The notes: generated by a model not told the origin, from the sequence alone. Counted from the first letter of the stretch, positions 1-12,300 are shown. The stretch is 64,000 nucleotides of DNA from Naematelia aurantialba (GCA_021527695.1 JAKFAO010000004.1:496001-560000), one strand, 5' to 3'. A program made the numbers and translations.

Positions 1-1845
1 CAGTGTCGACGACTCACAGGTAAGGCCCAGCTCAGTCTCCGACCTCGACCGGTCGAGGGTGTACGTCCCCTTCTCGCTGGGGTGCACGCCCGGCGTGCCG
101 AGGGGGATGGCCTTGTCGAGCTCAGGGAAGAGGCGGCGGGCGGTATCGGCCAGCTGCTGGGCGTCGTATGGCCCCGAGCAGATCAGGTACCGCCCGGTCT
201 TGGCGCGCGCGATGCTCTCGTACAGTGCCCCGACGACGTCGTGGATCTGCAGGCTCGTTAGGATGCTGTGAGGCTGTCATGGTTGCGTTGTGGCAGGACG
301 ATTGGAGCGACGAGGTGATGACATGTGGTGGGCAGAGGTGGATGGTACGGAATGTGAACAAGTGGCGGGGACGACTGGAGCTATGACGAAATGATATGGT
401 GGTGGGCCAGAGGTGGGTATGGGAGGTGGATAATGGGGAGAGACAACCGGATGAGCCTAGAGACAACTCACGCTGGCCCAAACGGGATACGGACTGTCGG
501 GCACAGGCGCATCCCGGCCCGCTGCGAGTACAGTATACAGCAGGCTGGTGGACACGTCGGCCTTGCTGAGCTCCTCTCCCGTGGCTGCGGCAAAGTGCAG
601 TGCCGGACCCAGAACCACTGTCCTCCGTCAGCGCGCTTCCAGAGCAACCCGTCTCGCTCCGCTGGCTTGTTCAGTTCTCCAGATCGGTGATACGCATCGA
701 CCAGGGGAGAGCAAGGGACACACGGGAGCGGAAGGAGCACATGGGAGCGGAAGGCGCACACGGGAGCGGAAGGCGAGGTCAACATGGTCGTGGGGGACGA
801 CGCGGTCGTAGAAGAGAGGAGAGATGGACTGACGAGGAGGGCAAATAGTGGCGAGACTGTATTTTTCGCCGGTGAGCTTGTGCGCCTCGCGCGCAGCTTG
901 CTCGGCCAGCTTCTTGGACGTGCAGTACCAGACCAACTGATCCATGGGACTCGAACCGCGTCAGCTTCGAGTGATCACACTGCGGGACTGGTAAGGAGCT
1001 AGAACGGGTGTGAATGGATACCAGGCGGCTCCGTCTGACCAGCGAGGGGAGACAGATACGACAAGAACATGCCACGGCGATATGTAATATGTACGCAGCA
1101 CCACTTACTCTGCGGGGTCGCCTTTCTCGCAGTCCTCCTCGGTGCACGGACTCCAGTCGTCCTCCGTGAACACCTTGCCAACCTGCTCGGTGTAGGGGAC
1201 AAACAGATCTGCCATGGCCGCGAAGGACGACATGGTCGCGACTGCCTTGACGCCTGCCAGTGCCCGCGTCAGCCACGCCGCACACGCCAGTCATGACAAG
1301 GTTGCTCGGTGAGCAACTACTGACTCGGCACCGTGGCAGCTTGCTCCAACACCCGCACAGTGCCCTTTATCGCTGGGTCGCGAGCTTTCGCCCAGGCATC
1401 CGTCGAGCGGAAGACCGGGCTCGCAACGTGCGCTACCTGCAGATGATATCAGTACCTACTCATCTCTAACCGACGATGCCGCATCTATCCGGATCCAGTG
1501 ATGCGGTAATGTGCCCTGCCTCTTGCCAGGCCGACAAGGCTGACAAGGAATACCGTATGATTTATAAATGCGAGGATGGTCTCATATGCATGTGCGAGCG
1601 ACTGTACTCACCGCGTCCACGCCATCGAGCGCCTGGGAAAAGTCGCCCGACACCAAGTCGGCAACCACCACCACCTCGATCTTGCCTTGCAACACATACG
1701 GCGCCAACGGCGCAAGCTCTTGGACCCGCGCCGCCTTATCGGCGGAACGAACCGTGCCCCTCACCGACCAGCCGTGCGACAGGAACTCGAGCGCCGTGTG
1801 CACCCCCACGTAGCCGTTGATACCTGTGATGAGGACTTTCGGCAT
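1..1845 (-). CDS. Extended SDR reductase (dihydroflavonol-4-reductase/Gre2-like), 3' end outside window
   Basis: The protein begins at 1845 with MPKVLITGINGYVGVHTALE, which holds the TGxxGxxG-type NADP-binding loop of extended short-chain dehydrogenases. Later exons, in minus order, carry an alanine/valine-rich Rossmann part (about 1440-1310), VATMSSFAAMADLF near 1250-1200, the catalytic WYCTSKKLAEQ (YxxxK) near 935-900, and a C-terminal segment with IHDVVGALYESIARAKTGRY near 260-190. Members of this family reduce aldehydes or ketones with NADPH in the cytosol; the substrate cannot be read from sequence. At least four short introns interrupt it. At the window edge a consensus donor (GTGAGT, about 10-20) suggests the last exon lies outside. 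Family assignment is firm, exact exon ends are not. Confidence 0.85.
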
Positions 1846-2440
1846 GATGCTGAGAGATTCGATTGTTCGTCAGATGGATGAGGTCAAGCGCACTCGGCCC
1901 AGTGGAGCATTCATCGGTCCCAACATCTTCCTCATTAGCGCCGCAGCCCCCTCGCACCACTATCGCGAGCATCTCCAGCTGCACGTGTGGCAGTCGGTGA
2001 ATCAGCATACAGCAGCCTCCACCAGCGAGGCCGGCGGCCAGTTGCATCGACGACGTCCCAACGACTGCGAGTTGAGAGTGAAAAATGGCCATCCAGCAGG
2101 CGGCAACTTGTTCCGATGACTAAACACCTCCACAGGCTTCAGGGACTGCACACTGATCGTCCAAATTCCAGTTGCCTCCGGCCGAGACCCGATACCCATC
2201 TCGTCGGGTCGTTGAAGATGAAAGCTGGCAGCAGCGCAAGTCGCAAGGGTACTTGGGTAGCTGTAGCGGCTATCACAGAACATGCATGTCTTCTGGGCCG
2301 TATCAGATGCACAACGCCATGGCCCCTGTTGCTGCCATGGCACCCGGGAGAATTCGGCCTTCCACTCTCGGATGTCCGGAAATGGCCGGCCGATAGTTCC
2401 AGCCCAAGACAAGCTTCACTGGCCTTCTCACCGCATGTGC
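1846..2440. other. Intergenic, 5' of the SDR gene and outside the transposon
   Basis: About 600 bases with no recognisable gene. Open frames here on both strands have no family motif and read like chance frames. The stretch holds the SDR promoter and probably the left flank of the transposon; no clear TATA box or duplicated target site was seen. Confidence 0.5.
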
Positions 2441-2508
2441 AATTAATCTCGGTTTGCATACACAAAATCCCAGTCTGATTTTGGAAATCCGTCATAAACC
2501 AGTATACA

Positions 2509-2635
2509 CCGTCAAAATCCCGTCTTCGTTGTCAGAATCTCGACTTCGTTGTCAGAATCCCGTTTTCGTTGTCAAAATCTCGACTTCGTTGTCAAAATCT
2601 CGACTTCGTTATCAAAAGTTCGCCTTCATGCTTAA
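2509..2635 (+). repeat. Left subterminal 20-bp tandem repeat (about 6 copies)
   Basis: Six head-to-tail units of about 20 bp, such as AAAATCTCGACTTCGTTGTC and AGAATCCCGTTTTCGTTGTC, with one to four differences each. The same motif occurs inverted near 12.6-12.7 kb. Subterminal repeats of this kind commonly serve as transposase-binding sites in MULE and hAT elements; that role here is inference. Confidence 0.8.
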
Positions 2636-2952
2636 ATTGCCGACATTGTCTGCAACTTACTGACTCTGGCATTGTCACCCAGTGTTGCCGTCTGTTATGG
2701 ATCTTAGCCCGTCATCAGCATACACTATGCACCCCATTCGGTTGCCCGAATGCCTTTTGGAACACTCATGTGCGTGCTAGGGTTGAATGTATGAACAATG
2801 GTTGGTGCGCTGAGTCGTGAAACATCAGGGGTCTCTTTTCTTTCGGGAGTCGAGCACTTCGAAGCATTTTCCAGGGTTTCCCATTTTACCATTCACCTCT
2901 TACCTTACTTCTTCTCTGACCACCACATCGAGTCACGTTTCTTGCAGCGATC

Positions 2953-4755
2953 ATGCCTCCTCGACACAGCATATCGTCCACGCGAAACGCTGGAGCCACT
3001 CCTGCTAAGTCCCGCAAGAAATCCCCAGCTCCAACACCCTCACGGGCTTCGGCAAATCCTGAAGTTGTCGCACGAAACAACCGCTATGCCTCTGCTTGGA
3101 TCCATACAGCTCAGGCCTCGGACCCGGTCTTCGCCTCAGCAGAGGGTCTGGCTGACATCGAGCGACTAATCGGCCGTGCCATACAGCCATACTCCCATTG
3201 CCCACCCGATTTCTTTCCGACTGTGGCTCTCAAATTCGGCTTGGAGCGTTACTTGCCCACACCCGGTCTTCCCTTAGGAAGTCGTGGCCCTGCTTGCCAT
3301 GTTGAGGGTCTCAAAAAGGCTTGCCACAAACCTTGCTTACCTGCATTCCTCTATACGTAAGTGCGTCGGGCTGGGTCGAGTTGACTCATCAGCTCACCGA
3401 AATTATCTTGTGACAATTGTGTCAAGCACGGTTTTCCTACCCTCATTTGGTGGTACACAATCAACTCGAGCTCGCTTCCAGGTGGACGGCTAAGCGAATT
3501 GGTCCCCCAATCCTGCTGGGCATGCTACACCAAGGTTTATACCGGTTGTTCGATCACGACTGTCAGCTTATCGGAAGCGAAAGATGCCTCAGAATATGCT
3601 CCCGAGACCCCACCGGCCCTATTCCCACTTACAGAGGAGGTGGAGAAGTCCATGGCGGACTTTACGCCAATGGCAAGGACAGCCAGTCAAGCTGGACTCG
3701 AGTCACCAAGACGGACCCGGTCTTTCAATGCTCCTCCAACTCCGTCTCCCGCTGCCCCGCTACAACACTCTCCAGTTCGGAAGCTTCGCAAGGGACGAGC
3801 CTATCAGCAAGAACTCCGGGATCGAGCGAAGTCCACTGGTTCGGTTCAAACTCGCCAACCTTCGGTCGTCGATGATAAATCTGCCGAGGACTCATCAGGC
3901 GTGGCTGAATTCGCTATGTCATTCCTTACGTTCCCGAATGATATTACATCACTCCCAAGTACACCAAAGCCTGCCGTGTCTCGTCCCACAATTGGGTCGC
4001 TACGTTTTGACATCGAAAATACATTCGCTAGAGCGATTGATGGCGCCGAACGCCATCTCCAGACAGTGCGAACGAATGCTGCAGACGTCACTGGTATCCT
4101 CGATAAATTGTTCTCCCTCTGTCAAGAAGTGGAAGGGGAGGCTCAGTTGGCTACGGCCTCGATTGCTGGTGTGCGGATGGAGAGAGACAAACTGGCGCTG
4201 TCGATGAAGACCATGGACACACGCCTTGCGGAATACACCCGGCAGTTGCGCACACACGAAAGCAGTCAGGCCGAAATGCAAGCAAAGCTATGATTCCTGG
4301 AAAAGCATCTCGATGACGCTCAACGCCAGCAAGCTGTGGTAGACCAGCGCATGGCACAGGCTGTTGAGGATAGGGATAGGGTAAACGCAGAATGCGCTGA
4401 GTTACGGTCTTCGATCAAGGATGCGATTGAACAGCGGGACAGAGCGGATGCTGCGCTTTGTGATGCTTTTGCCGAAGTTGACGAGGTGAAGGCGAGGTCG
4501 ACAGCGGTAGAAATCGAAGTCACCATGCTTAAACGCAGACTTGAGCAAGTGGAACCCAATATGGGGCCAGCTTCGCCGAACACAAAAGGGCCTCTCGAGA
4601 AGGAGAACCCTCTAGCGATGCCTCCTGCAAGGGACGACCCCACGACAACACATCATCTTGAGGTACCTGATGCGGAGCAGCATGCCTCGATGCCCCATTC
4701 TCCCAAGGCGCCGTTCACAGACAAACAGCCGGTGGTAGAGCATCCCACAGTCTAA
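2953..4755 (+). pseudogene. Transposon-borne Cys-rich finger/coiled-coil protein with internal stop
   Basis: No known family was recognised. The first exon starts with a basic Ser/Pro/Arg-rich tail (MPPRHSISSTRNAG). A 36-nt intron (GTAAGT at about 3359 to CATCAG) joins it to an exon with paired cysteines, CDNCVKHGFPT and later CWACYTKVYTGCS, a C-x2-C...C-x2-C pattern that could bind zinc. The C-terminal half is strongly heptad-like (ELRSSIKDAIEQRDRADAAL) and predicts a long coiled coil. The frame is broken by TGA at 4291-4293, between QAKL and FLEKHLDDAQ, and then stays open in the same frame to 4755. A single CGA-to-TGA transition explains it. It lies inside the element and runs convergent to the transposase gene, so it may be an accessory gene of the transposon. 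Confidence 0.6.
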
Positions 4756-4911
4756 TAGCATCCTTGTCTGTTCCTGTGATTCCTCTTGATGTGAATCGGC
4801 AGTTGCCTCAATTTCTGCACATATATTTGTTTACGTTCGGTGGAATGTTTAGAAGCTACAGTTACATCGGAGATGGAATGCATATTTTGCATCTCTCTCG
4901 TACTTAAGTAA

Positions 4912-7900
4912 TCACTGCTTAAGTTGCTTGAACTTGTGCCTCCACTCTGTCATCTCTTCCAATGATCCGAACCAATTGCCCTCCGAAGTCCTGGATTGTA
5001 TCTCTACTTCTTCCAAGAACACCATCACAATCGAGTCTCTGAGGATGGTAGCAGCCTCAGAGGAGTACTCTGCGGATGGAACAGAGAGTCCGAGGAACGT
5101 CGCACACGGACGAAGCCCCTGTAAGACCATCATGGCAGCGGCAGTGGCCAAGGGGCCACACATGTGACTGTCAGTCTGCTTAACCCATCCTATGGCATCC
5201 CTTGACACCTAATATAACATCAGCCAGACGCCTTTTGAGCTCGCCTTGTACCTTGGTATTTGGCACAAAGATCCATCCCTGGTTATCCTCTGATTTGACC
5301 CAGCCTCTCTCTTGTTCGTAATCCAGTCGATCCTGGAGTAACGTGGTCCATTTCTATTTACATCAGCTCTTGAATGTCACTGGACCCAACATACATTTGC
5401 AAGTAAGGGGTGGTCATATATTCCACCAGCACTGTCAACCGGTACTACCACTTTCTGAATTCCGTAAACCACTAGGGCTGCGAAATGTGTCTGCCATGCC
5501 ACCGCTACCACTCCTACAGTGGTTCGGGATCGCCAGGATGTATCCTTGCCGAGCCCAAGCCAGGGTATAGGGCCATTCCTACCGGAGTTTCCCTCAAAGA
5601 CAGGTGTGTGAGTCGTTTGGTTCCACCGAATGAGCGCAGGCGCATAAACCACAGGTCCAGAGCCTACCGTCTGGTAAGCGCGAATGTCCCGCCGAGCTGC
5701 TAGTGACAAACAAGCCGAATCGATGAATTCATCATTCCACCAGCTAGTCTTGTCGTGCAGGTTCGAGAGATATTTGAGTTCGAGATTGACTTTCGGATGT
5801 CGGGTGCGTAAAGTGCTGTTAGACACTCTGGTATTGTTGCGCTGCTTAGGCATGTCCCGACATCGTTTGGCAATCTGTTCGAATAAATCCGCAGACAAGG
5901 GCTGGGGGGGCCCTGATTCATACGAGGACGGCTCACGGGCCGAAATGACATTGTCCTTGTGTCTCTTTGAGGAAATCGGTGCTACCGGCTTGGAAAGGTG
6001 CATAACATTGGGTTGCTCTCTTAGTATTCGATAAAGTGGCCGTAGGTAGGCTGAAGGTGGCGCCCATTGGGGTTCCCGCACCTGATTCCAAGGGTCAAGA
6101 TTTTCGGGCAATAGGCGGGCTTCGTTGGTGTCTCGTAGGGGTTGAGAGGAGCTGGGGGTGATGTCATGAATAGCTGATGCATCTGAATGTGGGACCGAAG
6201 GCTTGATGGGCGCAGGCGCTGCAGCAGGTATGGACAGAGGCTGTGTCGTCACTGATGGCGACTGATCTTCTAGTTCGTGTGCAGGAGGCTGGGACGGGAG
6301 TGTTCGAATGACAGAGATGTCTGGGTTCTCTGCTGCTTTGAGCGTCAATGGTTCAACGCTGTTTAGAATGTCGTCATATTCTAAGGCGAGTTGGACTTCA
6401 GGATAGTGCTTTGGTGTGCCAACGGATGCTGACAGAGCTGTCTGAGAATCCTCATCTGACTCGGGCGAGGTTATGAAATCATCGGCCTCAGTACTAACGC
6501 CCACGAACGGCATCGTTGGGATCGACTCTCTGAGATATGGGTATTCTGAGTCGAATTTTGTGTCCAAGTCCAGACCATTTGCGGCCGCAGGGTCTGAATG
6601 AGCATCCAACTCTGCATCGATTGTCATCATGAGAAGGTCCTGCACCAAAGGTGGTACTGCACTTACGAGTATCATTGAAAATACTTTCCAGGAACCCAAA
6701 TCCATCTGCAGGTGCTGCAAATGGACTGGCCCCTAGCGATGCTCCTTGAGCAGCCGAATAATCTGGAAGTTTCGACTCAACCAGTGCCAAGCCAGAGTCT
6801 TCCATCGAAGGCTGATCGATGCTGAGGCCACTTGGATGGTGACCGACACGTAAGGCTGTCGATGATGCACTTGTGAATTCATCGGATGGGGTACAAGGTT
6901 GAGCATTTGCTGTCCTATAGTCTTCTTCGGGGCCTGACTGCTCAATTGGTTGAAGTATTACTGCAGCAGGATCGACCCCAACTGAGAGAATTGCAGGCGT
7001 AAGTGTCTGAGAATTGCCTGTGGGCAAGACCATGGCCACAGGAGCAGTAGGGACAGGAACAGCAGCGTGGAACTTCCTCTCGGGATCCCCCTTCAACGAT
7101 GATTGGTATGCACCTGTGGGTATGGTTGTGCTGATTGTATGATCGGCTGGTATCAGCAGCTTGGCGCTGCTATTCGGGTGTTCGGAAGCGGCGCTTGAAT
7201 CTTGGGGCATTGATTCTCGAGGCATTTGGATATCGTGCCCAACATGTTCAGAGCGGTCCTCCCGGATTGGGGTTCGCTTCTGGGCCGAATCAATTGTCGA
7301 GGGTTCGAGATCTTCAAATGACTGTGAGCGATGCATATAGGCACACATTGCGATGCACATGGCTATCTGCCTGAACAACTCACTTGCGATGCCCCGATTA
7401 TTGAGTTCACTACTCGGTCGAGATTCGCCACTCATACTATTTTTGCCACTTGTCTCTACCTTGCCGTCCTTATCCCGCTTGTACATGATAAGCACAGGAT
7501 ATTTGCCGTTCTGGAATGCTTCCACTCCAGGAATACTTGAACGGGAAACTCGGTCATCATCAATGACCCACCAAAGCCCCTTATGCCGGATAATGGAGAT
7601 ATAGTGTCCAGAGGAAATGCTACTGCCGACCTTGCAGATGATACCAGATAGTTCGTACTCGAGTGATGGTAGCTGCCTAGTGACCTCCGAAATGTGAGGC
7701 TGATCATAAGACAGTCGGGTCGGTACGAAGAACGGCTCCTCTTGTGCGATAGACATGACTCCGTTTGCTGACAGTGAATTCCACACCACATTGAGACAGA
7801 ATAACGTAGAGTTGAGCGAGAGTGTTGACTTTGCGCGGCAGTAATTATCTTCTCCACAAGTAAAATTTTGGCAGACATTAGTTCTCAGCGATCCTACTTG

Positions 7901-8188
7901 AATTCCATCGTAGATCATTGAAAGCAAGTCACCGCGGCCACCCAGGTCCTTTTGGCGCCGAGGATGGATCGTGAGCACCTTTAAGTTTGGCGATTCGTCG
8001 AAGCAAACCGATCGCTCGTTGCAGGCCAAACAATGGAATTCGCTTGTGATATCTAGTTCGAACACAGATCCAAAAGCTCGATCTGGATGCAGCCTGTCCA
8101 GGTACTCGATCAATTTATAAAACAGGTGGACGGGATCTTCCATCTGGGATGACGAATCCACAAGACCGTAGGCTACCCAAATGAGCAT
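4912..8188 (-). CDS. Transposon gene, C-terminal half: USP catalytic His region plus Ulp1-type protease
   Basis: This continues the frame of the transposase gene after the TAA at 8189-8191. It opens with SSQMEDPVHLFYKLIEYL, matching the Q-x-D-x-x-E/H-F segment of ubiquitin-specific proteases. Cysteine pairs follow (FHCLACN; NFTCGEDNYC), then the His box SSGHYISIIRHKGLWWVIDD. After a long Ser/Pro-rich linker and a GTAAGT intron near 6665, a C48/Ulp1-like domain appears: WWNDEFIDSACLSLA, WQTHFAALVVYG (His), VVPVDSAGG (Asp) and KQTDSHMCGPLAT (Gln...Cys-Gly-Pro), the last reached through two short introns near 5380-5340 and 5255-5210. The full USP and Ulp1 catalytic sets are visible, so both folds could be active. 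Such enzymes remove ubiquitin or SUMO from proteins. The stop falls at 4912. Confidence 0.75.
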
Positions 8189-11100
8189 TTACCATTTGTT
8201 AATGACTAATGACTTGCCATGCAACTGTTTGCGGAGTGCTGGGAACTCTTGAGGTGTATCACCACTCAGACTGTCAAGAAAGGAGCTGAGTAAGGTAATG
8301 ACACCGTCGGTCGACATCGTTCGGTCTCCTTTGCTGGCTTGCAAAGGTGCAACCCAGCATGGCTGTCGACACAAGACTTGCAGCAGTGATAAAACATAGC
8401 AGTCAATTCCTGTATTGATTGCACCTATAGGTTGTTCCATTTTTGCTGTTACTTTAGCCGATAAGGCGAGCGAGCTTGCCTGTCTCTTCCTGTTTGGTTG
8501 CAGGGGCCGAATGTTTGCGGGACGCCCATCGAGAGGGCTAGACGGGAAAGCCGTTGAGAGTTGATTATCGACATCGATGGCTTGGTGACGTCGCCCTATA
8601 GGGGAGATCTCTCTCAAGAATGGAGCAGATGCCTCCCTGCCGTCCGGTTGCAGTTTATTGAGAGTTATATCTTTGGCTGGTGAGGTTTCGAGATGCTCAG
8701 GGCTATAGGATGTGGCCGTGCCGGATGCGGGATCTGACTGTTCGGGGGAAGGCAGTGCGTCTGTGCCTGGCGCGAGATCTGGCTTCATTCGACTAGGCGG
8801 TGCATCGTTGGCTGGGGTGAGGCTTTCACCGTGCCGGTGAATTTGTGGACTTCTGCCTTGACGGGAGGGTTGTGAGGGTTGGACAGCTTGAGACTTCCTG
8901 AGGCTTGCAGGCAGCAAAGGAGGAAACACTTGGGATGATGAAGTGACAGACTTCAACTTCGCACTGGAGGTGGCATTATTAGGTGGTACCGGCAAACATT
9001 CGAGGTCCAGAGTCGAAAGAGACTTGAGTTCATTGATGTTTTCGTTCCAATAACCCTCGAAGTCCTCCCTATCGTCGGGTAAGTCGATCTTGGTCCTGGT
9101 GAATTGGACGCGTCGCAATTTCTCCCCAATCGAGGCTGCGTTCTCGTCGAACTCCAAGATTGGGCCACAGAGTTCATATGCCACCATCGCCCATAGATGC
9201 ACACAACGCTTTCCTGTCTGCTCCGAATAACGACAAGTGCAGACCTCTCGGTTCTGTCCTGTGTTGTCTCTGCGCCCGCAATACTGAGGTCGATGTCCTG
9301 AACCTCCTTGACGCCGAGGGGGATATACACAGTAAACTGTAGTCCCAAACAGACGTCTCTGTGGGACCGGTACTGCGCTAATGCGGCATGGACGAACACA
9401 ATCAACCTCCCATCGGTGCAGACCACCAAAGAGAGCTCGTTCGAGGTCAACACTAGGTCTGGATTGACGGTGAGGAACATGTTCATAGAATGGGAAATAG
9501 GCGGTGATGAGTATCGAAATCAAACGATCCAATCTGGTCCAAGTCAGCATTGCTGGCTTCGTTCTCAAGCTGAACAGGCTCTACCTCTTGTTGGCACGAC
9601 ATCCTAGGAACACACGGTCGAAAGTCCTGAAACTTGCTTCGGTATAGTTATTGGTCGACCAAGGGCCATCTCGAGTCACATGGGAAGGCATTCCATAGTC
9701 CACCACGTACGCCCGCCATCGTTCGCTGAACCATTCCCGTTCGAGGTAGTCGGCAAAGAGTTGCCAGGATTCACCTTGGTCTTGCGCTAACTCCTTGACC
9801 TCCTCCCTCAAAGTGCCATAATACTGGTTCCAGAGCTGGGGTGAAGGACAACGCTGGCAACGCCTTATTGCTTCCAACAGGGCCGATGTCATGATCTCGC
9901 CATTTTGAGAGCGTCCAAAAACCTTTCTGGCTTTCGATCGACAGGCTTGCATGACATGAAACTGGCACACTCGTATCGCGATGTCGGGGAAAGCCTGCTC
10001 TATTGCTGTTCGAGATGGGTCATCACCATCGATCATCATAAATGCTGGTGTGAGTCCGTCGAACACCACCGCTTGACACGCGCTCACAACATCCTCTTGA
10101 CTGATATCTTCGACAGGTATGAAGACATCCCCGTTGACGATCTCGGTTGCTATCTTGACGACAGCAGTCTTGAATGTGGCCAGGAGATAACTGTATGCTT
10201 CATGGTCACTGTGATTAGAGACCATGGCGGCAACTGAGACTGTCAGTGCGGCACTGGCTGCCCAAGCTTACGTGGAATCATTCGGTGATGGTCATTGATA
10301 GTTACGAGCATAGTCAGAGGACATCGAAAGGCATTCTTATTCCGCCAGGATGCATCCATGTACATGCCCATTCGGAACACTTGAAGAATTGCCATCACCA
10401 GCGAGTAAGGGGAGGAGATGACGCATTCGAAGCGATCGGTTTTGTTGATTGTGGCTGTCTGCTTATCTCCAAGACATTTCGGGTACCTAGAACTTAAACA
10501 AGCTTAGCAGGTTACTACTACTCCTCGATGTCAGAACACGAACGCCAGAAATGCCTCAGGATGACGCTGAGCGAGGATCTCTATTGCGACCAGCGGACTT
10601 TTGTCGAGGCGGCCGATCCGCTGAGCGGTGACAACAGCCGTTCGATAGTCTTTGACCGTCGGGAGCCGATGGGGACAATTCTCTTGGATCCATTGAGCAT
10701 GAGTATCCGTTGTCAAGATATGCTGGGTGAACCCTGCAGCAGAATATCAGTGAAAGGAGGCTCGTCTCATTGGACAAGACATACAAGCACTGAGGGCCCC
10801 TTGGGTCATGCCACAACCTGATGCAGCCTCGTGCAGGATGCGTCTCATGTAGTGGGAGGGCCGCAATAGGCCTAGGGACTTGACAGATGGATGCCATTCT
10901 TTCTTTTGTAAGAAGATCGAACAGACCCCTTCCCTGCATTGACGGACGGTCATCTGCACCTAGAAACAGTATGAGCAACAACTAGATGGTCCAACATACC
11001 ACTAATTTTGAGTTGCAGGCTATAAGCTTGTTACGAGCTTTATGAGGCCTCACCGCAGAATCTTCGGAATCCTCTTCGCTTTCAGGTTCACTTTTGGTAT

Positions 11101-12300
11101 CGGAATCATCATCGCTAGATGGCTGGAGACCCTCTCTTGGTTTGTCCTCTGCACATCGCTGTCAGCCAATCCTCTAAGTATTGAACAGAGTCATCAGCCT
11201 ACTATGTACCCGTACCCCAGCATAGAAGTAGTCGTCGCTCAGGTCTTGGTCATCTTTGCTTCCGGCAACTTTGTCTGCTTCCTGAGATGGTTCCGGAGTG
11301 AAAAGCGAGGGGCAAGAAGTTTCGCTAACGTGAGACATGCGGCGTTTGTGTTCGGTTCGTCTGCGGACAGCACCGATTGCATAGTTGTAGAGCTGTGGGC
11401 CCAGGTTGTCGCGAGTAGACACAGAGGAACGGTGGACGTCATTGTCGTTTGCCTCACTGCGACAGGCACCATTACACGTATAGTTCACCCGCCATATTAC
11501 TCGATCACCTGAGAGATGTGGGTACTCCGGGTTTATGAGAATACGCAGACGCCGACCACGAATGTCGGCTGGTGCAAGACCTGGACCGTCCATCCAATGT
11601 ATGGTTGCTTGTTCATGAATCACATGTCCTTCCAGATTATAATCGTTTTTCTACAGCCGTCAGCAAGTATAGGCATACACCTAGAATCTCAAACTTGCAA
11701 GTTGTTCGAAATATCGCACAATCTCATCCGTTTGGATCACTTGACCCTCGTACCCCTCATCCTGCGTCAATTTCAGTCTCATTGACAACAGCCGTCGACG
11801 TTTCTTGACACCTGGTGTCCGACAAGGTGAAAAGGAGATTCCAACAGGGCTAGAGTCTGGCGAATTTTCCGTGGGTGTGGAAAGATCCCCAACAAGATGG
11901 AGATCTTTTGCTTGATGGTACTGAGTCGCCCACAAGTCGAAAGAAGAGTCTGCCTCCTTGAAAGAAGAGTCTGTGGGAGACTCGTGCAGGGCGCCGTTGG
12001 ATGACGGAGACGTGGAGAGTTCGCCATTATGGCGGAGGGCATGAGATGCAAGTAGATCAGCGACCTGGAGAGGTGAGTCTGTCGGAGAGGAGACTGGGGA
12101 GATATCCAGTGAAAAGGTCGCTGCTTTGTATCTTTTCTTGGGTGTTGCCGTAGGAGTACGAGCCGCTGCACGTTTAGTAGGTGTTTCCGGTCGCCTCGGG
12201 AGTTTTCTGGGTCTTCCTTTCTTCTTTACCCGAGAAGCCTTTGAGACGAGATCGACAGGCACAACTCCTTCAGGTGGTAAACGAGGATGGAATGGTGCCA
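8189..12300 (-). CDS. MULE-type transposase with AT-hook, SWIM finger and USP Cys box
   Basis: The start MAPFHPRLPPEG at 12300 is followed by an AT-hook-like KKKGRPRKLPRRPE. Short introns join later exons. The transposase core shows MGMYMDASWRNKNAF (first Asp, about 10350), MMIDGDDPSRTAIEQAFPD then VCQFHVMQACRSK (second Asp and the C/H motif, about 10040-9950), and WSTNNYTEASFRTFDRVFL (Glu, about 9640). This is the MULE DDE layout. A SWIM finger follows: VCTCRYSEQTGKRCVHLW (CxCx(n)CxH, about 9240-9190). After a Ser/Pro-rich linker comes a USP Cys box, INTGIDCYVLSLLQVL (about 8420-8370). The frame ends at TAA 8189-8191 but continues directly into USP sequence, so the stop looks secondary. A further frame change near 9480 (FYEH to MFLTVNPDLV) has no visible intron. 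Confidence 0.8.

Noticed and set aside
940..1015. tRNA-like T-arm (GGTTCGAGTCCC on the minus strand)
   Set aside because: No matching stems or acceptor arm could be formed around it, and it lies at an intron/exon junction of the SDR gene.
9580..10480. KDZ (Kyakuja-Dileera-Zisupton) rather than MULE transposase
   Set aside because: The MYMDASW...TND first-Asp block, CQFH motif and NN-x-TE glutamate fit MULE better; the presence of SWIM and Ulp1 alone does not decide, so KDZ stays a minor alternative.
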